From contig JAQFVV010012573.1 of NCBI GenBank assembly GCA_028023455.1, forward strand, positions 1,298,815 through 1,362,814: a stretch of DNA of 64,000 nucleotides, read 5' to 3'. The first letter of the stretch is position 1, and every line of letters begins with the position of its first letter. The DNA comes from Epiperipatus broadwayi (lineage: Eukaryota; Onychophora; Udeonychophora; Euonychophora; Peripatidae). Both the position numbers and the translations under genes were made by a program. The notes beneath the pieces are model-generated. The model worked only from the letters and a program-made list of their open reading frames with translations. It was not told where the DNA came from and searched no databases. Below, piece after piece: positions 1 through 10,980 of the stretch.

Positions 1-3000
1 AAGATGATTGTAGAGGTGCTACAATCAATGATTTGAAAAAAACGTTAAAGTCTTTCTACCTTTTATCATCCAGTAGATGACTTGTGTGATCAAGTCGAAA
101 CATTGGTATATTAATATTTAAATTTTTTAACATGGATGAACACGCAAAATATGACTTTTATATATAACTTCCAAGCACTAGTTGTATTAATTCAATACAC
201 TATAGCATTAAAGTAAACTATATTGTGAACAGAAAATAAATCCATTTTTTCTGTTATTCTAAAAATTGCATATTATTAGTTCTGTATAATTTTATATATG
301 GTTATATAACAGAGATAACTACAGAAAGAAAAATGAGCAGATGCAAAAAATTAAATGGAAAGTAATTGTAGTAAAACTGAAATGGATTCAACTTAATTCA
401 AAGCAGGAGGACAATCTGCACACATCTTTTCTGATCTTGCTCAGAGAGAAAAAAGTCTGCTAAATCTTTATAAATAAAAATGTTTGCTAAAAAATTTAAA
501 TAAAATATTAAAAAGAGTGAATGTGAATTATGATAAAAAGTAAATTTAATTTTTATATAAAAAATTATATATATATTAAAAAAAAACATTAAATCGATTA
601 AAGCATAAAGTTACTTTAAATTTAAAAAAACAACAATGGATGATTTTTTTTTAAAAATAGAAAATCAAGTTTTGGAAACTGAGAGACTTTTCTTTTCTTT
701 TTTAAATTATTATTTATAGTTATAATTATTTGGTTAAAACTAACTTTCTGAATACTTAATATGATATCAACACAATTATCTATCAATTATGATTATTTTT
801 TTTGAAACACTTTTTCCACCTTTAATTAGTACAAAAGGTATAAAGTTTATATTTTAAAAGCATTTTATCTGGGAAATTGCTGGCTATAATGAACTTTTTT
901 TAAAAAACATTGAACATTGGTTCTCTTTTTCCAAAATATGATGAAAATACTCTCTCCATCTGTTCAAAATATCATAATTATGACATAAAAGGATGCTATT
1001 TATTTCAAATCTATATATTATACAATAATCAGAAAGAGATGCATTTCATTTGCAGTTTTAGACTGCAATCATTCATCAGTTTTTTTATTATTTGCAAAAA
1101 TTCCTCTTTTAATTCTTTTTAATACTCAATATTTCAAAATTAATTTTAAATAAAGATGTTTTTTAGTGAATCCATATAACAAATTTACTTGTATTTACAA
1201 CTTATTTCTTAAAAAAATTCCATACTTTATAATATGCCAAGCTTAAAAAATTAAATGGTTATATAATTGTTAACACCTGTTAAAATTTATTATGAGTAGC
1301 AGTTCTGAAGATGAAACGTCAAATCTCCTATCAAGATGTTTGAGATTGAGTCTACTTTTTAATTTCAACAGAATTTTAATATTGGCTATATTAATCTATT
1401 ATCTGTTCAAATTCTTATACCTATTCATAATAAATAATATTAATTTATTTAGAATTTTGAAATTACTATAACATAATCCACACTATGTATTTTCTGAGTG
1501 TGGATGCATCCAGATTCTTTTATAATGACATTTTTGTCCATAATCAGTTAATCCACAATTTGGGACAACAAATCATGCAAGTTTATAAAACAAATACTAT
1601 TATTCTGGAACATTTCTGCCACAAAAGACTTTTACTGCTATTAATATAGTAACACTTTTCAATAAGCAATAAAACCATCTTCTGAAATTTCTGAATCAAA
1701 ACTTGCCAGCATTAATTAGCACAGGTAAAATAAACAATTGTATCATTGTGTAAATACATTTTAATATTATTAGTTTTTAATTGTTTTATGTAATAACTAT
1801 ATAAAATATATTAAGTTAGATTTCATATTGAATTTTACACCATAAAGTTTTTTTTCATTAAGTAAGTAATTTTTTCTCTTACTGCAAGATGAATTTGACT
1901 AAAAATAAAAATATCAATCTTCCAAGCTTGACACACTTTTTATTAAAGTCTTAATCTATTGTGTCTATAAAAATTCTGTCATACTTGGGTCTTAAACTTA
2001 GGCTAATGATGGATACTTTTGTTGTGGATATTAAAGTACTTTCATATAGAAGAATTAACTACATCTAATCAAAAAACTTTACTCATCGAAGTTTGTTTTT
2101 TCTATTTATAGAATATAAAATTGGTCGATCAAAATTAGATTCTATTTTCTATATAAGCATGTTTTGTCTCCTTTCTGTACTCTTCTTCTTATTTTCTCTT
2201 TTATTTTACTTAATGTTTTTTAAAACTTGGGTTTCAGTAAATTACCAACACTAAGACCTTCTCATATAATTTGTTATTTCTCTGCACTAGCTGCAATAAT
2301 TACATTAATATTTTTGTGCAAAACATATTTCCATTTTGTAATTGATCCCAATCCTTTTGTTTATAGGTAAATATTTTGAGCATAAATAAATATTAAAGTT
2401 TTTCTGTTTTTATCAATGTACTCCTTACTTGCAACCATTTATCAACTCAAAATCAGACCATCTTGTTACTATTCATGCTCTTTGGGATTAACCTACATTT
2501 ACAAGTCAATTATATCAAATACTAGAATCTCAAGGTCTGTATTGATAGCTTATGCAATATAGAGATGATAACTTGTGAAAAATAAATAATCTTCTCACTG
2601 CAGAGATATTTTTAAGGTTTTTTTCATTTTTAACAGTGAATCCATTGCTTCAATTCAAGGACGATACTGTAACTATCCACCAGCATAGAAAATGAAAACA
2701 TTCTTTTGCATTATATACACATGGATGTATAATATAAATGCATACTCAGTAATATATCATGATTAAGCACCTTATACTGTAAATAAGTATTGTTTCAAAA
2801 ATATATCATACTAATAAAGAACAGAACGTTTTTGTTAAGCATATTCATTTTTTTCTTATGTAGTTTCATTACCTAGCCATTTTCATTCTAATAGTTATGG
2901 TCAAATCTTATTCAAATTAAGCTTCATTTATTTAATGCAAGTGTTAATTTTACCTTAAAATAAGTTGCAACTCAACTGTCATTCATTATTGAATCAATTT

Positions 3001-3136
3001 AATCATTCTCTTTTTAGATTAAAAAATCACTCAAAATCCATCTTTATTGTTAAAAGGTGGTTGCTTGGCAATGGATTGAGATTGTTGATTGTTACTAATA
3101 TTGGGATTGTTTAAATGTTGACTGATATATATATAT
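1..3136. other. AT-rich non-coding stretch, no gene recognised
   Basis: I see only short, low-complexity open frames on either strand and no protein motif, tRNA or long repeat. A 20-base string near 312 recurs near 15706, which could be a trace of a dispersed repeat, but it is too short to name. Confidence 0.6.
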
Positions 3137-3666
3137 ATATTCATCAAAATATAAAATCACAAACCAATTTTCTTTAAAAAACTTGTTTTTTATTATTATG
3201 ACTATATGAATTTTAATTTCAAGAGCAACGTTTCGACTATTTACTTCCTTATAGTCTTTTTCAAGCCACTAAAATATACAAAAAATAACAAAACAAATAA
3301 AATAAAACATTATATAATCATTAAACTCTACATATATTTCAAATCTTCTCAAAACAAAATTTCTTTTTTAAAAAAATCTTTTTTCCCTTTAAAGACATAA
3401 ATTTAATATAAAACATTAGAACATTACCTTCCTCTATTTAAAACAACCTACAATTTAAACTTCTATTTAAAACACTCTGTTTAAATTATATTTAGATAAA
3501 ATACCTCAAAACCAGTCCCATCACCCACCACAATCAATTAGTTTTTTTTCCTTTTATTCCTATATTGTTTAAATTCCCTACTATAAAATTTTTTTTCTTT
3601 TTTTAAACTTACTTTATAATTAATTATTGTTTCTAAAAGTTCTATTTTTTTTTGCAAATGATGTGA

Positions 3667-4143
3667 CTAGTTTTTATTTTTTATAAAATCAATTAGTTTT
3701 TTATTCATATATGGTTTAAATTCCTTAATATAAAAATTTTCCTTTAAAAATCTTTCTTTATAATTAATTACTGTTTCTAAAAGTTCTATTTTGTAATTGA
3801 TGTGACCAGATTTACATTTATGAAAAAAAATTGCAGATTTTTTATCAGATAAATGTTGTTTTAATCTTGTTCTTAACTTATTTTTTGTATTTCCAATATA
3901 AGAAACACTTTTACCAACATTCCAGCAGTCTAAACATTTTATCATATATACACCTTTCATAGCTTCAAGCATATCATTTTTTTCACCAACATTAATCAGC
4001 TTTTTTAAATATTTCTTTTTTTTATATACTGGGAGTAATTTAATGTTAAATTTATTATTAATTTTTTTACAAATATTTTTAATCCTAATAAAAATATTTT
4101 TTGATACTTTAAATCCTATGTAAATTTTATTAATAAAATTAAT
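3667..4143 (-). CDS. Penelope-like GIY-YIG endonuclease domain, partial (left arm)
   Basis: This is the minus-strand copy of the GIY-YIG domain in the palindrome. The frame is open from the palindrome centre; its first Met is at 3972, giving 101 residues. From that Met one sees GVY (residues 7-9), a CLDC pair (13-16), YIG (25-27), then R36 and H40, followed by an H-x-C/H stretch. This is the order found in Penelope-like endonucleases, including the extra Cys/His zinc-binding residues between GVY and YIG. Upstream of the Met the frame continues through PVYKKKK and LINVGEKND, the usual linker after the RT domain. The domain nicks DNA for target-primed reverse transcription in complete elements. 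Here there is no RT, so the copy is dead on its own. Confidence 0.8.
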   Translation of the reverse strand: MNFINKIYIGFKVSKNIFIRIKNICKKINNKFNIKLLPVYKKKKYLKKLINVGEKNDMLEAMKGVYMIKCLDCWNVGKSVSYIGNTKNKLRTRLKQHLSDKKSAIFFHKCKSGHINYKIELLETVINYKERFLKENFYIKEFKPYMNKKLIDFIKNKN

Positions 4144-4149
4144 AATAAA

Positions 4150-4626
4150 GTTAATAATATTAATAAAATTTACATAGGATTTAAAGTATCAAAAAATATT
4201 TTTATTAGGATTAAAAATATTTGTAAAAAAATTAATAATAAATTTAACATTAAATTACTCCCAGTATATAAAAAAAAGAAAGATTTAAAAAAGCTGATTA
4301 ATGTTGGTGAAAAAAATGATATGCTTGAAGCTATGAAAGGTGTATATATGATAAAATGTTTAGACTGCTGGAATGTTGGTAAAAGTGTTTCTTATATTGG
4401 AAATACAAAAAATAAGTTAAGAACAAGATTAAAACAACATTTATCTGATAAAAAATCTGCAATTTTTTTTCATAAATGTAAATCTGGTCACATCAATTAC
4501 AAAATAGAACTTTTAGAAACAGTAATTAATTATAAAGAAAGATTTTTAAAGGAAAATTTTTATTTTAAGGAATTTAAACCATATATGAATAAAAAACTAA
4601 TTGATTTTATAAAAAATAAAAACTAG
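4150..4626 (+). CDS. Penelope-like GIY-YIG endonuclease domain, partial (right arm)
   Basis: Mirror image of the left-arm frame, on the plus strand, again open from the palindrome centre with a first Met at 4321. The 101-residue Met-to-stop product is identical to the left copy except for one residue near the C-terminus (Phe in NFYFKEF where the left arm has Ile). GVY, CLDC, YIG, the catalytic-type Arg36 and His40, and the downstream LKENFY acidic region are all present. The RT part is missing, so this is an orphan endonuclease fragment rather than a functional gene. The near-identity of both arms indicates either very recent formation or homogenisation by gene conversion. Confidence 0.8.
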   Translation, partial: VNNINKIYIGFKVSKNIFIRIKNICKKINNKFNIKLLPVYKKKKDLKKLINVGEKNDMLEAMKGVYMIKCLDCWNVGKSVSYIGNTKNKLRTRLKQHLSDKKSAIFFHKCKSGHINYKIELLETVINYKERFLKENFYFKEFKPYMNKKLIDFIKNKN

Positions 4627-4760
4627 TCACATCATTTGCAAAAAAAAAATAGAACTTTTAGAAACAATAATTAATTATAAAGTAAGTTTAAAAAAAGAAA
4701 AAAATTTTTATAGTAGGGAATTTAAACAATATAGGAATAAAAGGAAAAAAAACTAATTGA
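4623..4760 (+). repeat. Degenerate tandem duplication of the endonuclease C-terminus
   Basis: Directly after the GIY-YIG stop codon the sequence repeats the last part of the ORF in decayed form. KIELLETIINYK, NFYSREFKQY and NKRKKN match KIELLETVINYK, NFYFKEFKPY and NKKLID of the preceding frame. The mirror copy lies at about 3533-3670. Confidence 0.65.
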
Positions 4761-5029
4761 TTGTTGTGGGTGATGGGACTGGTTTTGAGGTATTTTATCT
4801 AAATATAATTTAAACAGAGTGTTTTAAATAGAAGTTTAAATTGTAGGTTGTTTTAAATAGAGGAAGGTAATGTTCTAATGTTTTATATTAAATTTATGTC
4901 TTTAAAGGGAAAAAAGATTTTTTTAAAAAAGAAATTTTGTTTTGAGAAGATTTGAAATATATGTAGAGTTTAATGATTATATAATGTTTTATTTTATTTG
5001 TTTTATTATTTTTTGTATATTTTAGTGGC

Positions 5030-5068
5030 TTGAAAAAGACTATAAGGAAGTAAATAGTCGAAACGTTG
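5030..5068 (+). ncRNA. Degenerate hammerhead-like motif in Penelope 3' region
   Basis: A GACTAT/ATAGTC stem is followed by GAAAC and preceded by TTGAAAA, the layout of a hammerhead core (CUGANGA, stem II, GAAA). Two core positions differ from the consensus, so catalysis is doubtful. Penelope-like elements are known to carry such motifs. The mirror copy lies at about 3226-3264 on the minus strand. Confidence 0.4.
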
Positions 5069-5157
5069 CTCTTGAAATTAAAATTCATATAGTCATAATA
5101 ATAAAAAACAAGTTTTTTAAAGAAAATTGGTTTGTGATTTTATATTTTGATGAATAT

Positions 5158-6640
5158 TGTTTATACTGACTATTTTTAAAAGAAAAAAGAAGTTCAAGAT
5201 TAAAGGTTATGCTATATATATATATATATATATTTGCATTGAAAATGTTTTGTAATTCTGAAATGAAAGTGAAGCATTAATATAGCCAGTATTGATAGAT
5301 TATAACTACTATTATCAATTATTACATAGTATTTAGCACTATAGTTATATTCATATAATAATGAAATAAATAAATCGTGACTAGGAACCCAAAACAATTT
5401 ATTTTTAAAATTTTGTATCATGATTTATTTATTTATTACATAGATTTGTTTGATTCATATATGCAGGGCAAAAAATAATAAACTTTCAAAGTAGATGAAG
5501 TATTTCTTAAGAAAATCAATATGTAAATTAATAATCATTCTAAGCATAAAAACATTTCTTTATGTCAAATTTGTGTGAAGACTGTCTCAAACAAAATAGA
5601 AAGTTTTATATGGAAAATCCCAGGTAATAGGAATATATGTTAATTAAAATAAATTTAAAAACAATATTAAAATTGTATGTGTAAATTTAGACCAATGTTA
5701 TTTCTAAAATTGATGAAGAAATTACGTCTTAGTCTTTATTATATGTTAATTGAGTCACATTAATTAATTAATAATAATTTTCAAAACTTAGGATCAATTT
5801 TATTTATTTATTGGTTTATTATTTTTATTTTGTGTATGTGTGTGACTTTCACTTTAAGTATAGTGATTATGAAAATGACTTATTGTTTTTTTTGATTTTT
5901 TAAGGTAAAGGTAATCTTTATTAATTTATAAGCGAAATATTTTAAACAACTTTCTCAATATGTAGGATTTTATTGATTCTGTAAATTTATAATTCAATTG
6001 TTGATCTCAGCATAAACTGAAAAAAAAAATTAAACGGTTAATAAAAAATTACTAGAAGAGTGTTTATTTTCTCATAAGATTTGAAAAGATTCAAATTAAA
6101 ACTATCAGCACAAATACGTATCTTAAAACATTATCGCAGAGAACTTTGGAAAAATATAATCTACAATAAAAATTTAAATTCAATTAAAATAAGCTCTTAA
6201 TTTATTGTTACGATTAAAAAATCATAATCTATCTAGCAGATCTTTTACATTTTGTTTTTGCTAAAGCAATAATTTACCAAGATTTTGCAGTTAATAATTC
6301 TCTCTTTCTTAACATTTTTCTTCGATTGACAGAATAAAAATCAGACAAGAAAGTATTACCAGCATTGGTTTAAAAAACAAAAACAATTATAGAGGTATAA
6401 TAAAAAAAAAGATCGTAATATTTTCAAAGCTATATATTATATAATTATTAAATTACCAAACAGAAAGAGAATGACACTAACATTCATAATTTACAGTAAG
6501 TTGTGTGAAATACACAATGTTTTTTTGACTTGTATGAACGAGTCAATCACAATAAAGTAATGCAGATTAGATGGAAATGAAAAAAAAATTAAACTAACTT
6601 CTATAGCAATCAAATGCCAGTTCATGAAAATTAATTTATT
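5158..6640. other. AT-rich non-coding stretch
   Basis: Only an (AT)n tract near 5215-5232 and scattered poly-A/T runs are visible. No gene or element recognised. Confidence 0.55.
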
Positions 6641-6645
6641 ATAGA

Positions 6646-7293
6646 TATGTATGAGAGATGGTAATCTGGACCAACTGATGAGTGCTGGTTTAGCATGAAA
6701 TACGAATATAGGTGATTACTTATCTTTTATGCATGTGTATTATCATGTGTATCAGTAGTATGAGATAGTGTGGATAGTGAAAGAGCTTGAAAGTCTGAGT
6801 TAAAATCCTCTATATTTACAATAAGGCTCGAGTTTTATGAGTGCCTGGTATTTCAAATCTTACATATTAAGCCTGGATTCTACCTATTCCTCTTCTATGT
6901 ATTTAAATAGATGCTGACCTATACATGAAATGTCAGAGTGATTTCAGGTCAACATGGGCATGACAACAATATTGGCATCAGCATGAAATTTGGGACTTCT
7001 ACCATCAGATTTTCGATGGTATGGATGGCTAAAGAGTTGGATATTGGAGTAGGTTAAAGCCTATCCATTAAAGTATAAGGATTTTCTATCTTAATATAGA
7101 CTGAGCACTGATTATACATATGTATGAGAGATGGTAATCTGGACCAACTGATAAGTGCTGGTTTAGCACAAAATACGGATATTGGTAATTATTTATCTTT
7201 TCTGCATGTGTGTGGTCATGTGTATCATTAGTATGAGATAGTGTGGATAGTGAAAGAACTTGAAAGTCTGAGTTCAAATCCCCCATATATATG
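6646..7293 (+). repeat. Tandem ~470-bp dispersed repeat (1.4 units)
   Basis: The motif ATGAGAGATGGTAATCTGG occurs at 6651 and again at 7124, a period of 473 bases, with good similarity in between. The same family recurs at 45.3-45.95 kb and 55.6-56.9 kb. Each unit has a first part ending in GAGTTCAAATCCCC, which resembles a pol III B box (GGTTCRANTCC), and a second part containing GGTCAACATGGGCATGACAA and ending in CTGAGCACTG. A tRNA-derived SINE origin is possible, but the A-box-like GGTTTAGCA is unusually far from the B box. Confidence 0.65.
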
Positions 7294-7460
7294 TATGTGG
7301 AATAATACAACATTCAATCACAGTGCCTCTAAAACTAATGCTTAAAGGTTACAATATCACATGATAAAATTGGCCACCCAAAGAATGCATATTTTTTTAA
7401 TATAGACACTCATTTTAGATGCCTTAGATTACCACCAGTTTAACATGTATATATATATAA

Positions 7461-7695
7461 ATTACATTTTATCCGGATATATCTAGGTATAATTAGTTGT
7501 AGTAAAAATATATATACCAATGTTTTGGCCAGTTACACTGGTTAGCAACTGAGTAATAAATATTATGAATAATAATAAGTAAATTTAAATAATAATAAAT
7601 TAAATTACTTATTAATTAAAGTATTTATTAGTGTAATAAATGTTACAACTTACTACAATTAATTGTACATGGATGTACTGGATAACATTTCATAC
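7461..7695. repeat. MITE-like element with diverged inverted ends
   Basis: About 35-45 bases at 7465-7505 and at 7655-7695 are inverted copies at roughly three-quarters identity, ending in ATCCGG/ATCCAG outward and GTAGTAA inward. There is no coding capacity. It could be a short non-autonomous DNA transposon; the superfamily is unknown. Confidence 0.4.
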
Positions 7696-8011
7696 ACGCA
7701 TATACATATATTGTTCTTTTTTTCCATATGTCATAGCATTGGCCTTAAAGGAACTGAGCAGGAGAAATTCCTAATGTCCACTCCATATTTTCTTGTCGTT
7801 GCAGCTGTTATTACTATGTGATTATTCATATGGTATATGAACATGGATAGGCTGCTCACTAACCCGCATTAGCCAGCATGGTGAGTTTATAGGCTTTTTA
7901 CTTCTGAGTTTAAGATCAAGAAACACCATGATCTTTCTTCTCAGTTGCCTGACAAGGCAGAATGAAGGTTTGCATAAATGATAAATATTTTTCCAATACA
8001 TATATACAATT

Positions 8012-9598
8012 ATGACAGACAAAAATAAATCATGGCCCTTATTCCCAGGAGGCTGTAAAGTCACCAACCAAGGCAGCAGTTGGTGGCCAAAGGCAGAGGG
8101 TGCTAAGAATCCCCTGATTGCGGACCCAGGCTGCCATTTGATGATGACTTTTTATTTAGGTACTTACAACTGCAGATCACTTTCAAGTGAAGGAAGATTG
8201 CAAGAATTAGAAGAAGAACTGTCTTATATTAAATGGGACATTATTGGACTTTGTGAAGTTAGAAGAAAAGGTGAAGAGACAATTGATTTAAAAAGTGGAC
8301 ATGTACTCTATTATAAAGGCACAAATATTGGAAATACAAGTGGAGTAGGATTCATTATAAATAAAAAGTGGAAGAACAACATTGTGGAGATTGATGGTGT
8401 ATTGGACAGAGTGGCAAGATTAGTTATACAACTTAATAGCAGATACCAAATGCAGATAATTCAGGTTTATGCCCCAACAAGTTCTCATAGTGATGAAGTA
8501 GTAGAAGATTTTTATATGGATGTACAAAAGGCTTTTGATCAGAGTAAACAACATTTTAAAATTGTTATGGGAGACTTTAATGCTAGAATTGGTAAACAAA
8601 TGAAAGATGAAAGTGCTGTAGGTAATTTTGGTTATGGTAATAGAAATGAGAGAGGACATAGACTTGTGGAGTTTGCAGAAAAAGAAAAACTTTATATTAT
8701 GAATTTTTTTTTTGAGAAAAATGTTAAAAGGAAATGGACATGGAAGCATCCAAATGAAGGTACAGCAGAATTGGATTATATTTTGACTAACAGAAAATAC
8801 ATATTTCAAGATTGTAATGTTCTTAATAAATTTAACACAGGAAGTGATCATCGATTAGTAAGATGTAAGATACGTGTTAATGCAAAACTAGAGAGACAAA
8901 AATTATTAAGAAAAACAATATTTACAGTTGATATTCCTAATCTTCAGAAACATTCTAATGAATTTAAATTAGAACTTACAAATTGGTTTCAAGTATTAGT
9001 AGATTTTGAACATGATTCAGATTTGAATGAAATTAATATGAAAATAACTGATACACTTTTAAAAACTGCAACAAAGATAGCTGGTAGAAAAAAGCAGCAA
9101 TTGACCAATAAAATTTCTACTGAGACTAGAGAATTTATGAAGAAAAGAAGGAATATGAAGATATACAAAAATGATGCATTAAAAAGGATTGAATATCTCA
9201 AATTTTGTAAAATGGTGTGGAAAAGAGTTGAAAATGATATAAGAAAGTATAACTGTGAACTAGCAAGGAAAGCTGTAGAAGAAAATAAAAGTCTCAAGAA
9301 TGTAAAACAACATTTTGGTATTGGTAGGAAATTTATATCTGCAATAAGAAAAAAAGATGGAATTATTACTAAAAAGAGAGATGACATCATGAAATGGGTA
9401 GAAGACTTTTATCAAGAATTATATAGTAATAAAGAACAAGTACCTCCTATATCTATTACATCTTCCGAATTGCCCAGAATTTTAAATGAAGAAGTGAGAC
9501 ATGCAATTAAATGTATGAAGAAAGGAAAGGCTCCAGGTAATGATGGAATTATAATTGATATATTAAAAGAAGCAGGTGAAGAAATAGAATTTTTTTAG
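8012..9598 (+). CDS. RTE ORF, endonuclease and N-terminal RT part (copy 1)
   Basis: 528 residues starting at an ATG shared with copy 2. After a ~45-residue leader comes an exonuclease-endonuclease-phosphatase domain: TYN, LCEVRR with the catalytic Glu, VYAP, MGDFNARIG, ELDYIL and SDHRL. This domain nicks target DNA for target-primed reverse transcription. A basic linker follows, then the first RT block GKAPGNDG. The frame ends at a TAG because one base was lost in a T-run near 9588; copy 2 reads through the same place. Animal genome annotations often call this domain craniofacial development protein 2-like, which is a retroelement endonuclease and not a developmental gene. Confidence 0.9.
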   Translation: MTDKNKSWPLFPGGCKVTNQGSSWWPKAEGAKNPLIADPGCHLMMTFYLGTYNCRSLSSEGRLQELEEELSYIKWDIIGLCEVRRKGEETIDLKSGHVLYYKGTNIGNTSGVGFIINKKWKNNIVEIDGVLDRVARLVIQLNSRYQMQIIQVYAPTSSHSDEVVEDFYMDVQKAFDQSKQHFKIVMGDFNARIGKQMKDESAVGNFGYGNRNERGHRLVEFAEKEKLYIMNFFFEKNVKRKWTWKHPNEGTAELDYILTNRKYIFQDCNVLNKFNTGSDHRLVRCKIRVNAKLERQKLLRKTIFTVDIPNLQKHSNEFKLELTNWFQVLVDFEHDSDLNEINMKITDTLLKTATKIAGRKKQQLTNKISTETREFMKKRRNMKIYKNDALKRIEYLKFCKMVWKRVENDIRKYNCELARKAVEENKSLKNVKQHFGIGRKFISAIRKKDGIITKKRDDIMKWVEDFYQELYSNKEQVPPISITSSELPRILNEEVRHAIKCMKKGKAPGNDGIIIDILKEAGEEIEFF

Positions 9599-10959
9599 CA
9601 AAGTTATATACCAAATGTCTAAATGATAAAGATGTACCAGATGATTGGAAGAATGCAGTAATAATATTAATATTTAAAAAAGGTGATAAAGAAGATATTA
9701 GAAATTACAGACCTATCAGCCTTTTATCAGTTTTATACAAAATTTTTACCAAGATAATTACAACTCGTCTACAGAGAACATTGGATTTCCACCAACCAAG
9801 AGAACAAGCTGGATTTAAAAGTGGTTTTAGTACAGTAGATCATATCCAGGTATTGAGAGAAGTTATAGAAAGGACAAATGAATATGAGTTGCCATTATGT
9901 TTTGGATTTGTAGATTATGAAAAGGCATTTGATTCTATAAACATTTCTTCAGTGATTAAAGCATTGGATCATCAAGGTATAGATCCAGGATATTGTCATA
10001 TTTTAAAGAATATTTATAAAAATGCAACAGCAACAATTAGATTACATAATGATACTGGGAAAGTCAACATTGAGAAGGGTGTAAGACAGGGTGACTCCAT
10101 ATCTCCAAAACTTTTTACAGCAGTGCTGCAAGAAGTATTTTGTGGATTAAAATGGGAAGCTAAAGGAGTGAAAGTAAATGGAGATTATTTAAGTCATTTA
10201 GATTTTGCAGATGATGTAGTTGTTTTTGCAAATAATGCTTTAGAGCTGCAGGAAATGTTGCAGGAGTTATCAGATGAAAGTAGGAAAGTAGGACTAAAGA
10301 TAAATGTTAAAAAGACTAAAGTAATGTTTAATGGATTTGCTCAAAATATGAAAATAAAGATTGATTATGATGAATTAGAAGAAGTTAACAGTTACAAATA
10401 CCTTGGTCAGATTATTAATACAGATGGAAACATAATGGATGAAATTAATCATAGAATTAAACTTGGTTGGAGTGCTTTTGGTAGAAATAACTTGATACTA
10501 AAAGGAAATATGCCTATGTGTTTGAAAAGGAAGGTTTTTAATAAATGTGTTTTGCCAGTTCTTACTTATGGATCTGAGACTTGGACACTTAATAGAAGAG
10601 CAATACAGAGACTTCAGACCACTCAAAGAAGTATGGAGAGATGCATGTTGGGAGTAACAAGAAGAGATCGAAAATGCAATGTATGGGTAAGAGAACAAAC
10701 AGTTGTTACTGACCTTGTTGAAAAAATTGAAGTGAATTGGGCTGGATATATTCCTAGAAGAGATGATAATAGATGGACAATTGAAATTTTAAACTGGATT
10801 CCAAGAGATTGTAAAAGACTCAGAAAGAGACCACATGTGAGATGGATGAATGAAATAAGAAAGTGTGCAGGCGTGATGTGGAGAAGAGAAGCTAAAGATA
10901 GGAAAAGATGGATTGAACTTGGAGAGACCTTCATCCTGCAGTGGATTGATAATGGTTGA
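9599..10959 (+). pseudogene. RTE ORF, reverse transcriptase and C-terminal part (copy 1, frameshifted)
   Basis: The reading frame continues one register away after the frameshift. An ATG-free open stretch from 9599 runs into the 392-residue frame that is open to 10959. Visible RT blocks are RNYRPISLLS, QAGFKSGFST, GFVDYEKAFDS (first catalytic Asp), GVRQGDSISP, FADDVVVFA (catalytic DD) and VNSYKYLGQIIN. The C-terminus carries the Trp/Arg-rich RTE tail (RWTIEILNWIPRD, RKRPHVRWMNEIR), which in copy 1 is nine bases shorter than in copy 2, an in-frame loss near 10725. No stop interrupts the C-terminal third, unlike copy 2. It was functional before the single frameshift. Confidence 0.88.
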
Positions 10960-10980
10960 TGATGTTAATGATGATGATTT

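Larger units (their letters stand above)
3137..5157. mobile_element. Head-to-head pair of 5'-truncated Penelope-like elements (2-kb palindrome)
   Basis: Bases 3137 to about 4135 are the reverse complement of about 4159 to 5157, with only a few differences and about 23 bases at the centre. Each arm carries the 3' part of a Penelope-like retroelement reading outward: the linker before the endonuclease, the GIY-YIG endonuclease domain and a 3' non-coding region. The reverse transcriptase is absent from both arms. Penelope-like elements are known to insert in inverted, truncated arrangements, so this is probably one insertion event or a palindromic rearrangement. The arms differ by a one-base indel between 3400 and 3667 (or its mirror) and by a substitution in the ORF, so the event looks recent. 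Confidence 0.85.
7741..10980 (+). mobile_element. RTE-type non-LTR retrotransposon, copy 1
   Basis: Homologous over its whole length to copy 2 (35577-38870). It lacks the first ~55 bases seen in copies 2 and 3 and joins them at GGCCTTAAAGGAAC. The order is a short 5' UTR, one long ORF with an apurinic-type endonuclease and a reverse transcriptase, then a very short 3' end in a GAT-rich repeat. This compact single-ORF layout with a microsatellite tail fits the RTE clade. One single-base deletion splits the ORF. The element is otherwise well preserved, so it is a fairly recent insertion. Confidence 0.9.

Noticed and set aside
1305-1340. TTCTGAAGATGAAACGTC as a Penelope-type hammerhead
   Set aside because: There is no stem between the two core words, and no Penelope ORF lies nearby.
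3206-3400. Mirror ORFs of 64 codons at 3206-3400 (+) and 4894-5088 (-)
   Set aside because: They are antisense to the Penelope 3' non-coding region and are duplicated only because of the palindrome.
8420-8851. Minus-strand ORFs inside the RTE copies (also 8989-9390, 36310-36549, 36879-37280, 38514-38834)
   Set aside because: They recur as antisense shadows of the plus-strand RTE ORF and have no motif.
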